Positions 27,652 to 36,596 of a DNA stretch of 64,000 nt are shown here, piece after piece. Below the pieces are notes generated by a model. The model was not told where the DNA came from. It saw nothing but the letters and a program-made list of their open reading frames with translations, and did no database searches. Within the stretch, counting starts at the first letter, position 1. Each line of letters opens with the position of its first letter. The stretch covers positions 92,777 to 156,776 of the forward strand of contig JALWTX010000015.1 in NCBI GenBank assembly GCA_026993355.1. Reading direction: 5' to 3'. Made by a program: the position numbers and the translations under genes. Source of the DNA: Flavobacteriales bacterium. GTDB lineage: Bacteria > Bacteroidota > Bacteroidia > Flavobacteriales > Flavobacteriaceae.

Positions 27652-30600
27652 TTATTTTTTGTAGACAACAAATTCGAAATCATAATCATACCGCGTATAA
27701 CCTGTTTTTATATTCACTACAAAACTGTTGGCGGTTTTATTAGTTATCCAAAATAAGGTTGCAGCATCATTAACAAAGCTTGTCATAACAATATATTTGT
27801 TGCCACCGCCCGTACTATTGTTAAATGTAATTTGGTATTTACCTTTAGATAAACGCGTCATTGTAAATCCGGAAGAGGAGGCATCGGTAACAATGCTAGG
27901 TGAAGAGGCGTCAGCATCAATTTCTCCATAGATATAAGCTTTCATATCTGCCGTTCCGGAGGCTACACTCTTTAATTTACCTGTCACTTTTGCATCGCCA
28001 TAAAAATACCCTGCATAGGTATTATCAGTATTTCGAGTAGCCCTGGCATAAATAGCATAATGATTGCCATTTGCAGCAGGATCAACGGTGGCATATACCC
28101 CAATTTTACTTCCACTGCCACTACCTGTTACATTACTATAGAAACCATATTTTTTACCATTACCAGTGCCTGATAAATCAACGTAACTTCCGTAATGTCT
28201 TCCACCTCCATTACCTGTAATTTCCGTATGGCTTCCATATTGATAACTATTATTAGTGTTTGAAATGACTGTTTTTACACCATACTGTAATCCCGTTCCT
28301 GAACCGGAAAGTTTATTGTAGTTGGCATAATGAACACCACTCCCGGAACCTGACATTTCTGAATAGTTACCATAATGCACTGCATTACCCGAATTATTTA
28401 CTTTTGTATAATTGGCATATTGTTCGCCTGTTCCTGTTCCACTCAGTCTATTGTATGTGCCATAATGTATAGCAGAACCATCGTTATCTACTATGGTTTG
28501 ATTACCATACTGTGCGCCATTTCCCGAACCTGATAAAGAATTTTTTATTCCAATATGCATCCCCGAACCACTGCCATAGACATTATTGTAAGTCCCAGTT
28601 TGGCTGCCGGTTCCCGGATTACTTATCTGGTTTCTTACTCCATATAAATTACCATTTCCTGAGCCAAACAAATCATTTCTCGTAGCAAAACGATCGCCAT
28701 CACCACTCGTAGCATCCAGCGTTGTATAAACACCATATTGATTAGTACCATTCGTATTGCTTATCATATTTCTTACACCAATTTGGTTACCGGTTCCCGC
28801 TCCGAATAATTCATTTTTCACACCAATATGTTCGCCTGAACCACTGCCGTAAATTAAATTATGCGCACCGATATGCGTAGCATCACCAGAATTATAATTA
28901 TTGACCGTTACCCCAATCTGGTCACCGCTACCGGTACCTGAAAAAGTATTATACACGCCATAATGTTTGTTGGTGCCTGTGCCGGTTAATTTGTTATAAA
29001 CACCGTATTGTTTACCGTTAGCTGTATTAGAAATTTCATTTTTTACACCATAAATATAACCGTCGGCATCGCCGTCAACAAGGTTATTCATAGCATATTT
29101 TACACCGGTTCCATCGCCATAAATATGTGTATTTACACCAATTTGTGTGGCGGTATTGGCGTTTGACCAAGTACTGATTGAAGCATCAAAACCAATTTGT
29201 TCTGCTGTGCCAAGAGTTGACAAATCAGCTTTGGATCCTGTATGTAAACCGGTTCCTTCACCAATCATATAATAGTACGCACCAAAATGATCGCCATCAC
29301 CATTTAATCCACCTATATAACTATAGCTGCCATACAAATCGCCATCACCGTTATCAGTAATTTCATTTTTTACAGCATAAGCATTTGCATTACTTGTAGG
29401 TGCTTCTAAAATTGTTTTTACACCAATTTTGTTGGTATTACTTGTATTTGAATTTTGAATATAAATCCCGGTATTAGCATTATTAGCGGTAGAAGTGCCA
29501 TTGTTTAATATGTCCATTTTGGCAGTTGGTATATTGGTATGTCCGATAGATATATTTCCGGTATGGTAAATATTATCCAAAATATTATTAGGGGCACTGC
29601 CTGTACCTACTTCTAGAAAATCGACATCACTACTGCTAGATGTAGGCAAAGTCACGGAATTGCCATCGGATAAACTCAAAGTATTACCCGAAATAGATAA
29701 AGTTTGCAATTCGTTGGTTGCGTCTGCATCGGCATCATCGGCACTTTTGATATAACCCATTGACCCGATATTGGCATCGGTTAAATGTGTGTCGGCATCG
29801 GTAAAGCTCCCGCCACCGTTTGAAAGCGTAACAGTATTTCCGGATTTACTGATGGTTTGTAGTTCGTTTGTAACACTGCCATCTGTTTCTGATGTCAAAT
29901 AGCCGTTATTAGCAACATAGGCATCCACTTGGCTTTCAGTCAAATGTGTATCGGCATCGGTAAAGCTTCCGCCACCGTTTGAAAGCGTTACGGTGTTTCC
30001 TGATTTACTGATGGTTTGCAATTCATTGGTTGCATCCGCATCGGCGTCATCGGCATTTTTTATATAGCCCATGGCGCCGATATTGGCATCGGTTAAATGT
30101 GTATCATTGTCGGTAAAATTGGCAGTAATATTTCCCAATCCATTGCTACGTACCAAAGTCAAAGTTTTAGTTACTGTTCCTGAAAATGCAGCAGAATTGA
30201 CCACACCGTCCGTTCCCGAGCCACCACTTACATTGTCATCAGCCGGAACAAATTGAATGCCGTTAAATTTTAAAATCTGTCCGTTGTTGGGTGTCGTATT
30301 TGACACGGGAATACCTCTAATATTGTCAACTTGGGTTAAATAACCATTATTTGACACATAGTTATCCACTTGTGTTTCAGATAGATGTGTGTCATTATCG
30401 ATTACACTACCACCGCCATTTGAAAGCGATATCGTGTTGCCTGTTTTGCTGATAGTTTGTAATTCATTGGTTGTGTCATGGTCCGCATCGTTAACATCGT
30501 CACCATCGGATAAACCGGATGGCACATTGGACAAATCAGTAAAATTGCCACTAAATACATTGCCGGCTTTATCGGCATATTTGGCGTAAGGGACATATTT

Positions 30601-30936
30601 TAATGCATTTGTACCGAAATCTTGATAACCGTTCCCCCTGTCTATTTCTACCTTTAAATGCAAATTTTCATCCCAGTTAATATTAGTAAAAGTTCCTTGA
30701 TCGACCATACCTTCACCTAATATAATTTGTACTATGCCATTCGCATCTGTTTGTGCAGAATGGTGTTCTTGATAAACTGTATTGTTTAAGTCATTAAAAA
30801 TGCTAAACTTTAATTGAATAGTTTGGTTAGCCAATAGGGTATTATTATCATAAATAATAGCCTTGTAGTTAAAGCCTTGTTGTGCATAAAAGTTTTGTGT
30901 TAAAACAAGAAAAAAAGCAAAAAGTAATTTTTTCAT
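27652..30936 (-). CDS. Large repetitive surface protein with a 15-residue-repeat solenoid
   Basis: A 1,094-residue exported protein with a signal peptide (ending FYAQQ). The N-terminal domain (about 20-130) is of the type found at the start of Bacteroidota tail-fibre-like surface proteins (YKAIIYDNNTLLANQTIQLKFSIF). Residues about 155-430 hold four copies of a module beginning ELQTISKSGNT and usually containing DADTHL or a close variant. Residues about 505-983 are some thirty tandem 15-residue units of the form Y/I-G-V-x-N-x-h-S-G-T-G-S-G-x-x, predicted to form a beta-solenoid. The last 110 residues form a distinct, beta-rich cap. No type IX sorting domain is evident. The role may be adhesion or a surface fibre, by inference only. 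Confidence 0.8.
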   Translation of the reverse strand: MKKLLFAFFLVLTQNFYAQQGFNYKAIIYDNNTLLANQTIQLKFSIFNDLNNTVYQEHHSAQTDANGIVQIILGEGMVDQGTFTNINWDENLHLKVEIDRGNGYQDFGTNALKYVPYAKYADKAGNVFSGNFTDLSNVPSGLSDGDDVNDADHDTTNELQTISKTGNTISLSNGGGSVIDNDTHLSETQVDNYVSNNGYLTQVDNIRGIPVSNTTPNNGQILKFNGIQFVPADDNVSGGSGTDGVVNSAAFSGTVTKTLTLVRSNGLGNITANFTDNDTHLTDANIGAMGYIKNADDADADATNELQTISKSGNTVTLSNGGGSFTDADTHLTESQVDAYVANNGYLTSETDGSVTNELQTISKSGNTVTLSNGGGSFTDADTHLTDANIGSMGYIKSADDADADATNELQTLSISGNTLSLSDGNSVTLPTSSSSDVDFLEVGTGSAPNNILDNIYHTGNISIGHTNIPTAKMDILNNGTSTANNANTGIYIQNSNTSNTNKIGVKTILEAPTSNANAYAVKNEITDNGDGDLYGSYSYIGGLNGDGDHFGAYYYMIGEGTGLHTGSKADLSTLGTAEQIGFDASISTWSNANTATQIGVNTHIYGDGTGVKYAMNNLVDGDADGYIYGVKNEISNTANGKQYGVYNKLTGTGTNKHYGVYNTFSGTGSGDQIGVTVNNYNSGDATHIGAHNLIYGSGSGEHIGVKNELFGAGTGNQIGVRNMISNTNGTNQYGVYTTLDATSGDGDRFATRNDLFGSGNGNLYGVRNQISNPGTGSQTGTYNNVYGSGSGMHIGIKNSLSGSGNGAQYGNQTIVDNDGSAIHYGTYNRLSGTGTGEQYANYTKVNNSGNAVHYGNYSEMSGSGSGVHYANYNKLSGSGTGLQYGVKTVISNTNNSYQYGSHTEITGNGGGRHYGSYVDLSGTGNGKKYGFYSNVTGSGSGSKIGVYATVDPAANGNHYAIYARATRNTDNTYAGYFYGDAKVTGKLKSVASGTADMKAYIYGEIDADASSPSIVTDASSSGFTMTRLSKGKYQITFNNSTGGGNKYIVMTSFVNDAATLFWITNKTANSFVVNIKTGYTRYDYDFEFVVYKK
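27990..29425 (-). repeat. Tandem 45-bp degenerate repeats within the large surface protein
   Basis: About thirty in-frame units of 45 bp encode a 15-residue consensus, for example YGVYNTFSGTGSGDQ and IGVKNELFGAGTGNQ. Unit length is almost invariant, with a few units of 14, 16 or 18 residues. Synonymous divergence between units is high, so the array is old rather than freshly amplified. Confidence 0.85.
29660..30480 (-). repeat. Four ELQTISK modules within the large surface protein
   Basis: Four copies of a module that begins TNELQT and contains the SGNTVTLSNGGGSFTDADTHL segment or a variant. Linkers have either an NNGYLT or a GYIKSADDADADATN tail. Two copies are nearly identical in protein but differ at many third codon positions. 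Confidence 0.75.
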
Positions 30937-31042
30937 TAGAGATTAATTTTAATATTATAATGCTAAACTAATCTCCTTATGGGCACTACACAATCTATTT
31001 TATGTAAATGACTATTTTTTTGAGGTAAAATAAACAAAAAAC

Positions 31043-31738
31043 TTAGTGAACATATTTTTTAATAAGCTGACTTACTAATTCGGGTAAGGCAACCCCTGAT
31101 TTTTGGGCAATCACTTTTGTGTGGTGGTTTACATTAAGGGGTGCAGGATGAGGGTCAATATAAAAAATTTGGGCATTTGGTGGCAGGGCTTGTATCAGAC
31201 CGGCAGCCGGGTAAACTTGCATACTGGTGCCGACTATGATAAAAATATCGGCTTGTTGTGTTAATTTTATGGCTTGATTAATAGCCGGGACAGCTTCACC
31301 AAACCAAACAATGTGCGGGCGCAGTTGCGCGCCATCTTCCGCTATATCTCCTCTATGCAAATCTTTGTGCCACGGATATATAAGTGATGGATTTTTTGTG
31401 CTTCTTACTTTTAATAATTCGCCATGAAGATGCAACACATTTTGGTTGCCGGCACGTTCATGTAAATCGTCCACATTTTGTGTGATCACATAGACCGGAA
31501 AATGTTTTTGCAATTCGCTTATAGCTTTGTGTGCCGCATTAGGTTTTACCTTTAATAATTGACGGCGTCGTTGATTATAAAAGTCCAGCACCAAATCCGG
31601 ATTTTTTTGCCAAGCTTCCGGGCTGGCGACTTGCTTTATGTCATAATTTTGCCATAGACCGTTACTATCTCTAAATGTACTGATGCCACTTTCTTGACTA
31701 ATGCCGGCACCGGTTAAAATGACAATATTCGGTTTCAT
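31043..31738 (-). CDS. cobB: Sir2-family NAD-dependent protein deacylase without zinc cysteines
   Basis: A 231-residue sirtuin. NAD-binding motifs GAGISQESGISTFR and TQNVDDLH and the catalytic-His motif LHLHGEL are intact, as is the late IVGTSMQVYPAAGL. The segment YNQRR provides the Tyr/Arg pair used by class III sirtuins to bind succinyl and malonyl groups, so desuccinylase activity is plausible. The usual four zinc-binding cysteines after the catalytic histidine are absent. The region reads KSTRNPSLIYPWHK-like with no Cys at all. The start overlaps the upstream dcyD stop by four bases (ATGA), so the two genes are coupled. Confidence 0.9.
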   Translation of the reverse strand: MKPNIVILTGAGISQESGISTFRDSNGLWQNYDIKQVASPEAWQKNPDLVLDFYNQRRRQLLKVKPNAAHKAISELQKHFPVYVITQNVDDLHERAGNQNVLHLHGELLKVRSTKNPSLIYPWHKDLHRGDIAEDGAQLRPHIVWFGEAVPAINQAIKLTQQADIFIIVGTSMQVYPAAGLIQALPPNAQIFYIDPHPAPLNVNHHTKVIAQKSGVALPELVSQLIKKYVH

Positions 31739-32721
31739 ATGTTTTTTAATTCTTTATGATAAGCAAACAAGGCAGGTAATCCACCCGTATGCCAGAATAA
31801 TACACGGCTGTTTTCAGGTAATAAGTGTCGTGTCAGCATATCCCACATGCCATAAAAAGCCCGGCCTGTATAAACAGGATCTAATAATATACCTTCTTCG
31901 TGTGCCATTACTTTTATCGCTTCTTTTTCATGAGTTGTTACGGTGCCGTAGCCTGAGGTATTATAGCCTTTTATTAGCGGGATATCTTCTATAAGCAGGT
32001 CAATTTTATGTTGACTTTGATGATTGAAAGCCATAATAATATCAAAAATCTTTTGGTTTAAAGGTACTTGCATTTCTTCTTCCTTATCAATCATTACAGG
32101 CATTATTTTTCCGCCTAAATTGTATAAATACTGACCAATCATGAGGCCTGCTTGTGTACCGCCTGAGCTGCTGGCAAAAAATATATAATCAAAATCTAAG
32201 TTTTGTGCTTTCATTTGCTGCTTCAATTCGGCAACTGCTGATACATATCCAAGTGCACCGGTCAAATTGGAACCGCCAACCGGAACAATATAAGGTTTTT
32301 TGCCTTGATTTATCAATTTTTGTTTCAAGTTCTCTAAGGCTTGGCATCGACCTTTGTTTTTTTCGCCTGAAAAATGTAAATGCGCTCCTAAAATTTTATC
32401 TAATAGTAAGTTGCCTTGAAAATTTTCCGGTTCAACTCCATTGAGTAACAAATGGCATTCCAATCCTGCTTTGTTACAAGCAGCAGCGGTTTGACGGCAA
32501 TGGTTTGATTGTTGTGCACCGGCAGTAATAATGGTATCAAAATCTAAATTGATGGCTTCTTGGATTAAAAATTCAAGCTTCCGGGTTTTATTGCCACCAC
32601 TTGCCAATCCGGTTTGGTCATCTCTTTTGATATAAACTTGATAAGGTACTTTCTGCGATAAATTGGGTAAGAAATGTAATGGCGTCGGCAAAAAAGCCAA
32701 AGGATATTTGGGAAACATCAT
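31735..32721 (-). CDS. PLP-dependent D-cysteine desulfhydrase / ACC deaminase family enzyme
   Basis: A 328-residue fold-type II PLP enzyme. The PLP lysine lies in ASGGNKTRKLEFL, and the substrate-binding GAQQSNHCRQTAAAC follows. A glycine-rich phosphate loop (FASSSGGTQAGL) and the C-terminal FWHTGGLPALF are present. Family members are either D-cysteine desulfhydrases, giving pyruvate, sulfide and ammonia, or ACC deaminases. The former is more likely in this lineage, but sequence inspection does not settle it. The gene is first of a coupled pair with the sirtuin. The start could be either of two consecutive ATGs. Confidence 0.88.
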   Translation of the reverse strand: MMFPKYPLAFLPTPLHFLPNLSQKVPYQVYIKRDDQTGLASGGNKTRKLEFLIQEAINLDFDTIITAGAQQSNHCRQTAAACNKAGLECHLLLNGVEPENFQGNLLLDKILGAHLHFSGEKNKGRCQALENLKQKLINQGKKPYIVPVGGSNLTGALGYVSAVAELKQQMKAQNLDFDYIFFASSSGGTQAGLMIGQYLYNLGGKIMPVMIDKEEEMQVPLNQKIFDIIMAFNHQSQHKIDLLIEDIPLIKGYNTSGYGTVTTHEKEAIKVMAHEEGILLDPVYTGRAFYGMWDMLTRHLLPENSRVLFWHTGGLPALFAYHKELKNI

Positions 32722-32744
32722 TTTTTTGAGTATTATTGATATCT

Positions 32745-32752
32745 CAAAGATA
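32745..32752 (-). promoter_or_regulatory. -7 box for dcyD-cobB
   Basis: TATCTTTG on the minus strand is a full TAnnTTTG match 23 bp before the start at 32721. No clear -33 motif is seen. Confidence 0.5.
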
Positions 32753-32812
32753 AAAAATTATTCAATTTTAAATGGAAAATTCAAAATACTTCCGACAGAT
32801 TAAGTGGCGCTT

Positions 32813-33850
32813 ATGAACTTAGATAAATTTAGAATAATATTATGGCCTTTTTCTCTGATTTATGCCACTATAACAGAATTGCGAAATAGATTATATGATT
32901 GGCAAATTTTTACCGGAACAAAGTTTGATTTGCCGGTCATAAATGTGGGTAATTTAAGTGTGGGCGGAACCGGTAAAACGCCACAAATTGAATTTCTGGT
33001 TCGTTTGTTAATGCCGGAATTTAAAGTTGCCGTTATAAGTCGCGGTTACAAACGTAAAACCAAAGGTTTTCAAATTGCAGGTAAACAATCAACACCCGAA
33101 CAAATAGGTGATGAGCCTTATCAAATCTATCAAAAATTTGATGGTAAAATAATTGTGGCCGTCGGAGAGAACAGGGAAGAGGCCATACGTAAAGTTTTGA
33201 CTAATTTTTCGTCGCAAGTTATTCTACTTGATGACGCTTTTCAACACCGGCGTATAAAAGCCGGATTAAATATACTTTTAACGCCGTTTTACCGGCCTTT
33301 TTTTAAAGATTTTGTGTTGCCGGCAGGCAATTTGCGGGAATGTCGTAAAAATGTAAAACGCGCTGATATAGTGATGGTTACAAAATCTCCAAAGCCCTTT
33401 AATACCAATAAAGAAGATGCCATAAAAGAAAAAATAACAAGGTATAAAAATCTTCCCGTTTTCTTTTCAACTATCCAATATGATTCTAAAATTTTTAACC
33501 AAAAAGAACACATGTTGCTTGAAGAGCTTAAAAATTATGAGGTATTATTGATTACCGGAATAGCAAATCCGGAACCTTTATATACCTTTTTGTCAGAAAA
33601 AAATATTAATTTTGAAAGTTTGAAATTCGGCGATCATCATCATTTTTCTGAAGTTGATATCAAAAGGATTAACGGACATTTTAACCAAATGAAAAGTCCC
33701 AAAAAATTAATATTGACCACTGAAAAAGATTATGTACGGTTGCAGCCTTTATTAAAATTGCCATTGTATTATTTGCCTATTCAGACAGAAATTAAAAATG
33801 AACAGAAGTTTAACCATAAAATTTTAGATTATGTCAGAGATTATAAATGA
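32813..33850 (+). CDS. lpxK: Tetraacyldisaccharide 4'-kinase
   Basis: LpxK phosphorylates the 4' position of the lipid A disaccharide precursor at the inner membrane, the sixth step of the Raetz pathway. From the ATG at 32813 it has 345 residues, with an upstream GTG at 32804 as an alternative. The N-terminal amphipathic/membrane segment is followed by the P-loop NLSVGGTGKTPQIEFL. The conserved VISRGYKRKTKGFQ, DDAFQHRRIK and LTTEKDYVRL motifs are all present. Its stop lies within the start of punA, with an overlap of 20 bp. Confidence 0.95.
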   Translation: MNLDKFRIILWPFSLIYATITELRNRLYDWQIFTGTKFDLPVINVGNLSVGGTGKTPQIEFLVRLLMPEFKVAVISRGYKRKTKGFQIAGKQSTPEQIGDEPYQIYQKFDGKIIVAVGENREEAIRKVLTNFSSQVILLDDAFQHRRIKAGLNILLTPFYRPFFKDFVLPAGNLRECRKNVKRADIVMVTKSPKPFNTNKEDAIKEKITRYKNLPVFFSTIQYDSKIFNQKEHMLLEELKNYEVLLITGIANPEPLYTFLSEKNINFESLKFGDHHHFSEVDIKRINGHFNQMKSPKKLILTTEKDYVRLQPLLKLPLYYLPIQTEIKNEQKFNHKILDYVRDYK

Positions 33851-34661
33851 GTTTGAAATGTCATTGGAAACAGCCAATTTTTTAAAAGAAAAAATTGATT
33901 ACACGCCGGAATATGCAATTGTATTAGGTAGTGGCTTAGGTAGTTTAGTAGATGATATTCAAATAGATACCGAAATTAGTTATAAAGATATTCCCAATTT
34001 TCCGGTTTCGACGGTAAAGGGGCATAAAGGTTCTTTGATTTTCGGTACGTTGAATGGTAAAAAGATTGTGGCTATGAATGGCCGTTTTCATTACTATGAA
34101 GGTTATAGTATGAAACAAGTAACATTTCCCGAACGTGTTTTTTGGCAAATGGGTATCAGAAAATTAGTAGTTTCAAATGCTTCGGGGGGTGTCAATAGAA
34201 ATTTTAGCATTGGGGATGTGATGCTAATAACAGATCATATTAATTTTTTTCCGGAAAATCCTTTAAGAGGCCCTAATGACGAACGTTTTGGCCCCCGTTT
34301 TGTTAATATGAGTGAACCTTATAGCCGTAAAATGTTGCAAGTTGTCCGTAATTATGCCACAAAACAAGGGATTAAAATAAAAGAAGGGACTTATTTGGGC
34401 TTACAAGGGCCTACTTTTGAAACCTTAGCCGAATATACTATGGTTCGCAATGTAGGTGGTGATGCCGTTGGTATGTCTACGGTACCTGAGGTAATTGTAG
34501 CGCGTCATATGGATATGGAAGTTTTTGGGATATCTGTCATTACAGATATAGGAACAGCCGAATTTATCGAAGAAGTTAATCATCAAGAGGTTTTAAAAGC
34601 CGCTAAAGCAGCCGAACCTATTGTAAGAGAATTGGTAGGAAAATTGGTTGAATTATACTAA
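33831..34661 (+). CDS. punA: Purine-nucleoside phosphorylase (trimeric type)
   Basis: A 276-residue trimeric PNP that phosphorolyses guanosine and inosine to free base and ribose-1-phosphate. The phosphate site GSGLGSLVDD, the region VKGHKGSLIFGTLNGK with GRFHYYEGY, the purine-site segment YLGLQGPTFETLAEY and the VGMSTVPEVIVARH signature are intact. The chosen start overlaps lpxK by 20 bp. An in-frame ATG at 33858, eight bases after the lpxK stop, would give a protein nine residues shorter and is equally plausible. A good terminator follows 26 bp after the stop. Confidence 0.94.
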   Translation: MSEIINEFEMSLETANFLKEKIDYTPEYAIVLGSGLGSLVDDIQIDTEISYKDIPNFPVSTVKGHKGSLIFGTLNGKKIVAMNGRFHYYEGYSMKQVTFPERVFWQMGIRKLVVSNASGGVNRNFSIGDVMLITDHINFFPENPLRGPNDERFGPRFVNMSEPYSRKMLQVVRNYATKQGIKIKEGTYLGLQGPTFETLAEYTMVRNVGGDAVGMSTVPEVIVARHMDMEVFGISVITDIGTAEFIEEVNHQEVLKAAKAAEPIVRELVGKLVELY

Positions 34662-34686
34662 TCATGCCATAAAATTTATTAATTAA

Positions 34687-34714
34687 GGTCATTTGGATAA
34701 TTATCCAAATGGCC
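34687..34714 (+). terminator. Rho-independent terminator after lpxK-punA
   Basis: A 12-bp stem with one G-T pair (34687-34698 with 34703-34714) and an AATT loop, followed by TTTTTT. Confidence 0.85.
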
Positions 34715-34756
34715 TTTTTTACTTTTAAATGTTTAAAATTTCAAATAAAAAATAAT

Positions 34757-34764
34757 TATATTTG
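34757..34764 (+). promoter_or_regulatory. -7 box for the TTG-start gene
   Basis: TATATTTG matches TAnnTTTG and ends 17 bp before the TTG at 34782, implying a very short 5' leader. Confidence 0.5.
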
Positions 34765-34781
34765 GAAAAAATTGTTATAGT

Positions 34782-35633
34782 TTGAAAATCAGTTTGTTAA
34801 TATTGTTTTTTGTAGTTTCGTTTAACGTATGGGCACAAACAGATTCTTTAAGCGGTTTGCAAAAAGAAATCTTTTTGCATCCGGCTGATGGTTTTACGGC
34901 TTATACTTTAAAAAAAAATGAATTAATCTATAATCAATCTCCTTTTACTTTGCCCTTTCCCAGTTGGGCTTGGTGGGGGATAAGCAACAATATAACTTCA
35001 GAAATTGATCTTTTGCCCTTAATTGGTGGTTTTTTTCAAAAACCCTATTTACCGGTTTCCAGTTTTAATTTTAGAGTACATGTTTTAGATCAAAAAAGCA
35101 TATTACCTGCCATGGCTATTGAAACTATGTATCAACATTTGTGGCATTGGACAAAACAATCCGATCAACCTCAAGCTAATGTTTTAAGGAAAGGAAACAG
35201 TGGATTTTTACATTCTAATTTTAGTTGGTTAATAAAAAGTAAGTTTTACTTGCACTTTTCTACCGGTGTTACTTATACACAAAATTTAAAACTCATCAAT
35301 TATCGTAAAATTCCGGTTTTAAGTAGGGATTTCAATCATTTATTATCACCTGATGTCAGTTTGAGCTTTGATTTTCGATGGAAACCCTGGATCAGTCTGA
35401 ATATGACTATGTCCTACGGCACTACATTTGTCTATTTGGATAATATTCCGAGAAAACAGCAGTTAGCCTATGGTTATAGAGTGGCTCCCTTTTACAAAAG
35501 CCGAAAAAGTTTTTTTAAAACATTTAGAGCAGAATTTATCGGTTATAATATTTTTTTACCGGATATAAAAGCTCACATTCAATCTCTTATACCTGTTTTT
35601 CCATATTTTTATTGGCAATGGAATATCAATTAA
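34782..35633 (+). CDS. Exported hypothetical protein, possible outer-membrane beta-barrel
   Basis: A 283-residue protein I do not recognise. A signal peptide (ISLLILFFVVSFNVWAQ) begins directly at a TTG codon at 34782, and no ATG exists in frame before the signal peptide. A -7 box just upstream supports this start. The mature part alternates polar and aromatic residues (for example FPSWAWWGISNNITSEIDLLPLIGG), ends in an aromatic residue-rich strand (FPYFYWQWNIN), and is likely an outer-membrane barrel. Its last four bases overlap the end of the convergent FMN oxidoreductase. Confidence 0.75.
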   Translation: MKISLLILFFVVSFNVWAQTDSLSGLQKEIFLHPADGFTAYTLKKNELIYNQSPFTLPFPSWAWWGISNNITSEIDLLPLIGGFFQKPYLPVSSFNFRVHVLDQKSILPAMAIETMYQHLWHWTKQSDQPQANVLRKGNSGFLHSNFSWLIKSKFYLHFSTGVTYTQNLKLINYRKIPVLSRDFNHLLSPDVSLSFDFRWKPWISLNMTMSYGTTFVYLDNIPRKQQLAYGYRVAPFYKSRKSFFKTFRAEFIGYNIFLPDIKAHIQSLIPVFPYFYWQWNIN

Positions 35634-36580
35634 AAATGATATTTAGGATTACGCTCTATCTCTTTAATACTTTGGTGGTATTCTGCAATAATTTCTTTGA
35701 CGATTTCTTCGGCTGGTTTTATATCCTCGATTAGACTGGCCACTTGCCCTATTTCCAATTCGCCTTCCTCCAGATCTCCTTCAAACATTCCTTTTTTTGC
35801 CCGTGCGCGTCCCAACAATTCTTTTAATTGTTCAGGCGTTGGACAAGTTTTATATAGTTCAGCCAGCTTTTGATAAAATTTATTTTTAATTAAACGGACA
35901 GGGGCCAATTCTTTCAGGGTTAAAACGGTATCACCATCGCCTGTATTTATTACCGCTTTTTTAAAATTTTGATGGGCGGAAGATTCTTCCGATGCAACGA
36001 AACGACTCCCTATTTGGACACCATCGGCACCAATTATCATGGCGGCTAACATTTGTCTGCCGGTTGCAATGCCGCCGGCGGCAATAACCGGAATGTCCAC
36101 TGCTTTTTTTACGGCAGGAATTAAAGTCAAAGTAGTTGTTTCTTCACGGCCATTATGTCCGCCGGCTTCAAAGCCTTCAGCTACAATAGCATCTACACCG
36201 GCATCAGCTGCTTTTTGTGCAAATTTGACACTGCTGACGACATGTGCTACCTTTATATCATGCTGTTTTAAATAACCGGTCCACTTTTTCGGATTACCAG
36301 CCGAGGTAAATACAATAGGCACCTTTTCTTCGACTATGATTTGCATTATTTCTTCTATGTCAGCATACAAAAGAGGAACATTTACACCAAAGGGCTTGGT
36401 AGTCGCCTTTTTTGCTTTTTGAATATGTTCTCTTAAAACATGCGGGTACATACTACCGGCACCAATTAGGCCAAGGCCACCGGCATTGCTAACTGCTGTG
36501 GCTAACCGCCAACCGCTAACCCAAATCATACCACCTTGAATAAGTGGATATTTAATACCAAATAATTTTGTAATAAGCAT
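35630..36580 (-). CDS. FMN-dependent oxidoreductase, nitronate monooxygenase family
   Basis: A 316-residue TIM-barrel flavoprotein of the nitronate monooxygenase / 2-nitropropane dioxygenase / FabK group. The N-terminal KYPLIQGGMIWVSG with NAGGLGLIGAG, the catalytic-His region EGFEAGGHNGREE, and the FMN phosphate site IPVIAAGGIATGRQM with GADGVQIGSRF are present. The histidine favours nitronate monooxygenase. FabK-type enoyl reductase activity cannot be excluded by eye. It starts 16 bp after the subtilase stop and may be co-transcribed with it. Its end overlaps the convergent barrel protein by four bases. Confidence 0.88.
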   Translation of the reverse strand: MLITKLFGIKYPLIQGGMIWVSGWRLATAVSNAGGLGLIGAGSMYPHVLREHIQKAKKATTKPFGVNVPLLYADIEEIMQIIVEEKVPIVFTSAGNPKKWTGYLKQHDIKVAHVVSSVKFAQKAADAGVDAIVAEGFEAGGHNGREETTTLTLIPAVKKAVDIPVIAAGGIATGRQMLAAMIIGADGVQIGSRFVASEESSAHQNFKKAVINTGDGDTVLTLKELAPVRLIKNKFYQKLAELYKTCPTPEQLKELLGRARAKKGMFEGDLEEGELEIGQVASLIEDIKPAEEIVKEIIAEYHQSIKEIERNPKYHF

Positions 36581-36596
36581 AAAAAAATGGTTTATA

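Noticed and set aside
27990-29425. Regular 45-bp spacing that could suggest a CRISPR array
   Set aside because: The units are degenerate, in frame and without unique spacers. They encode the 15-residue protein repeat.
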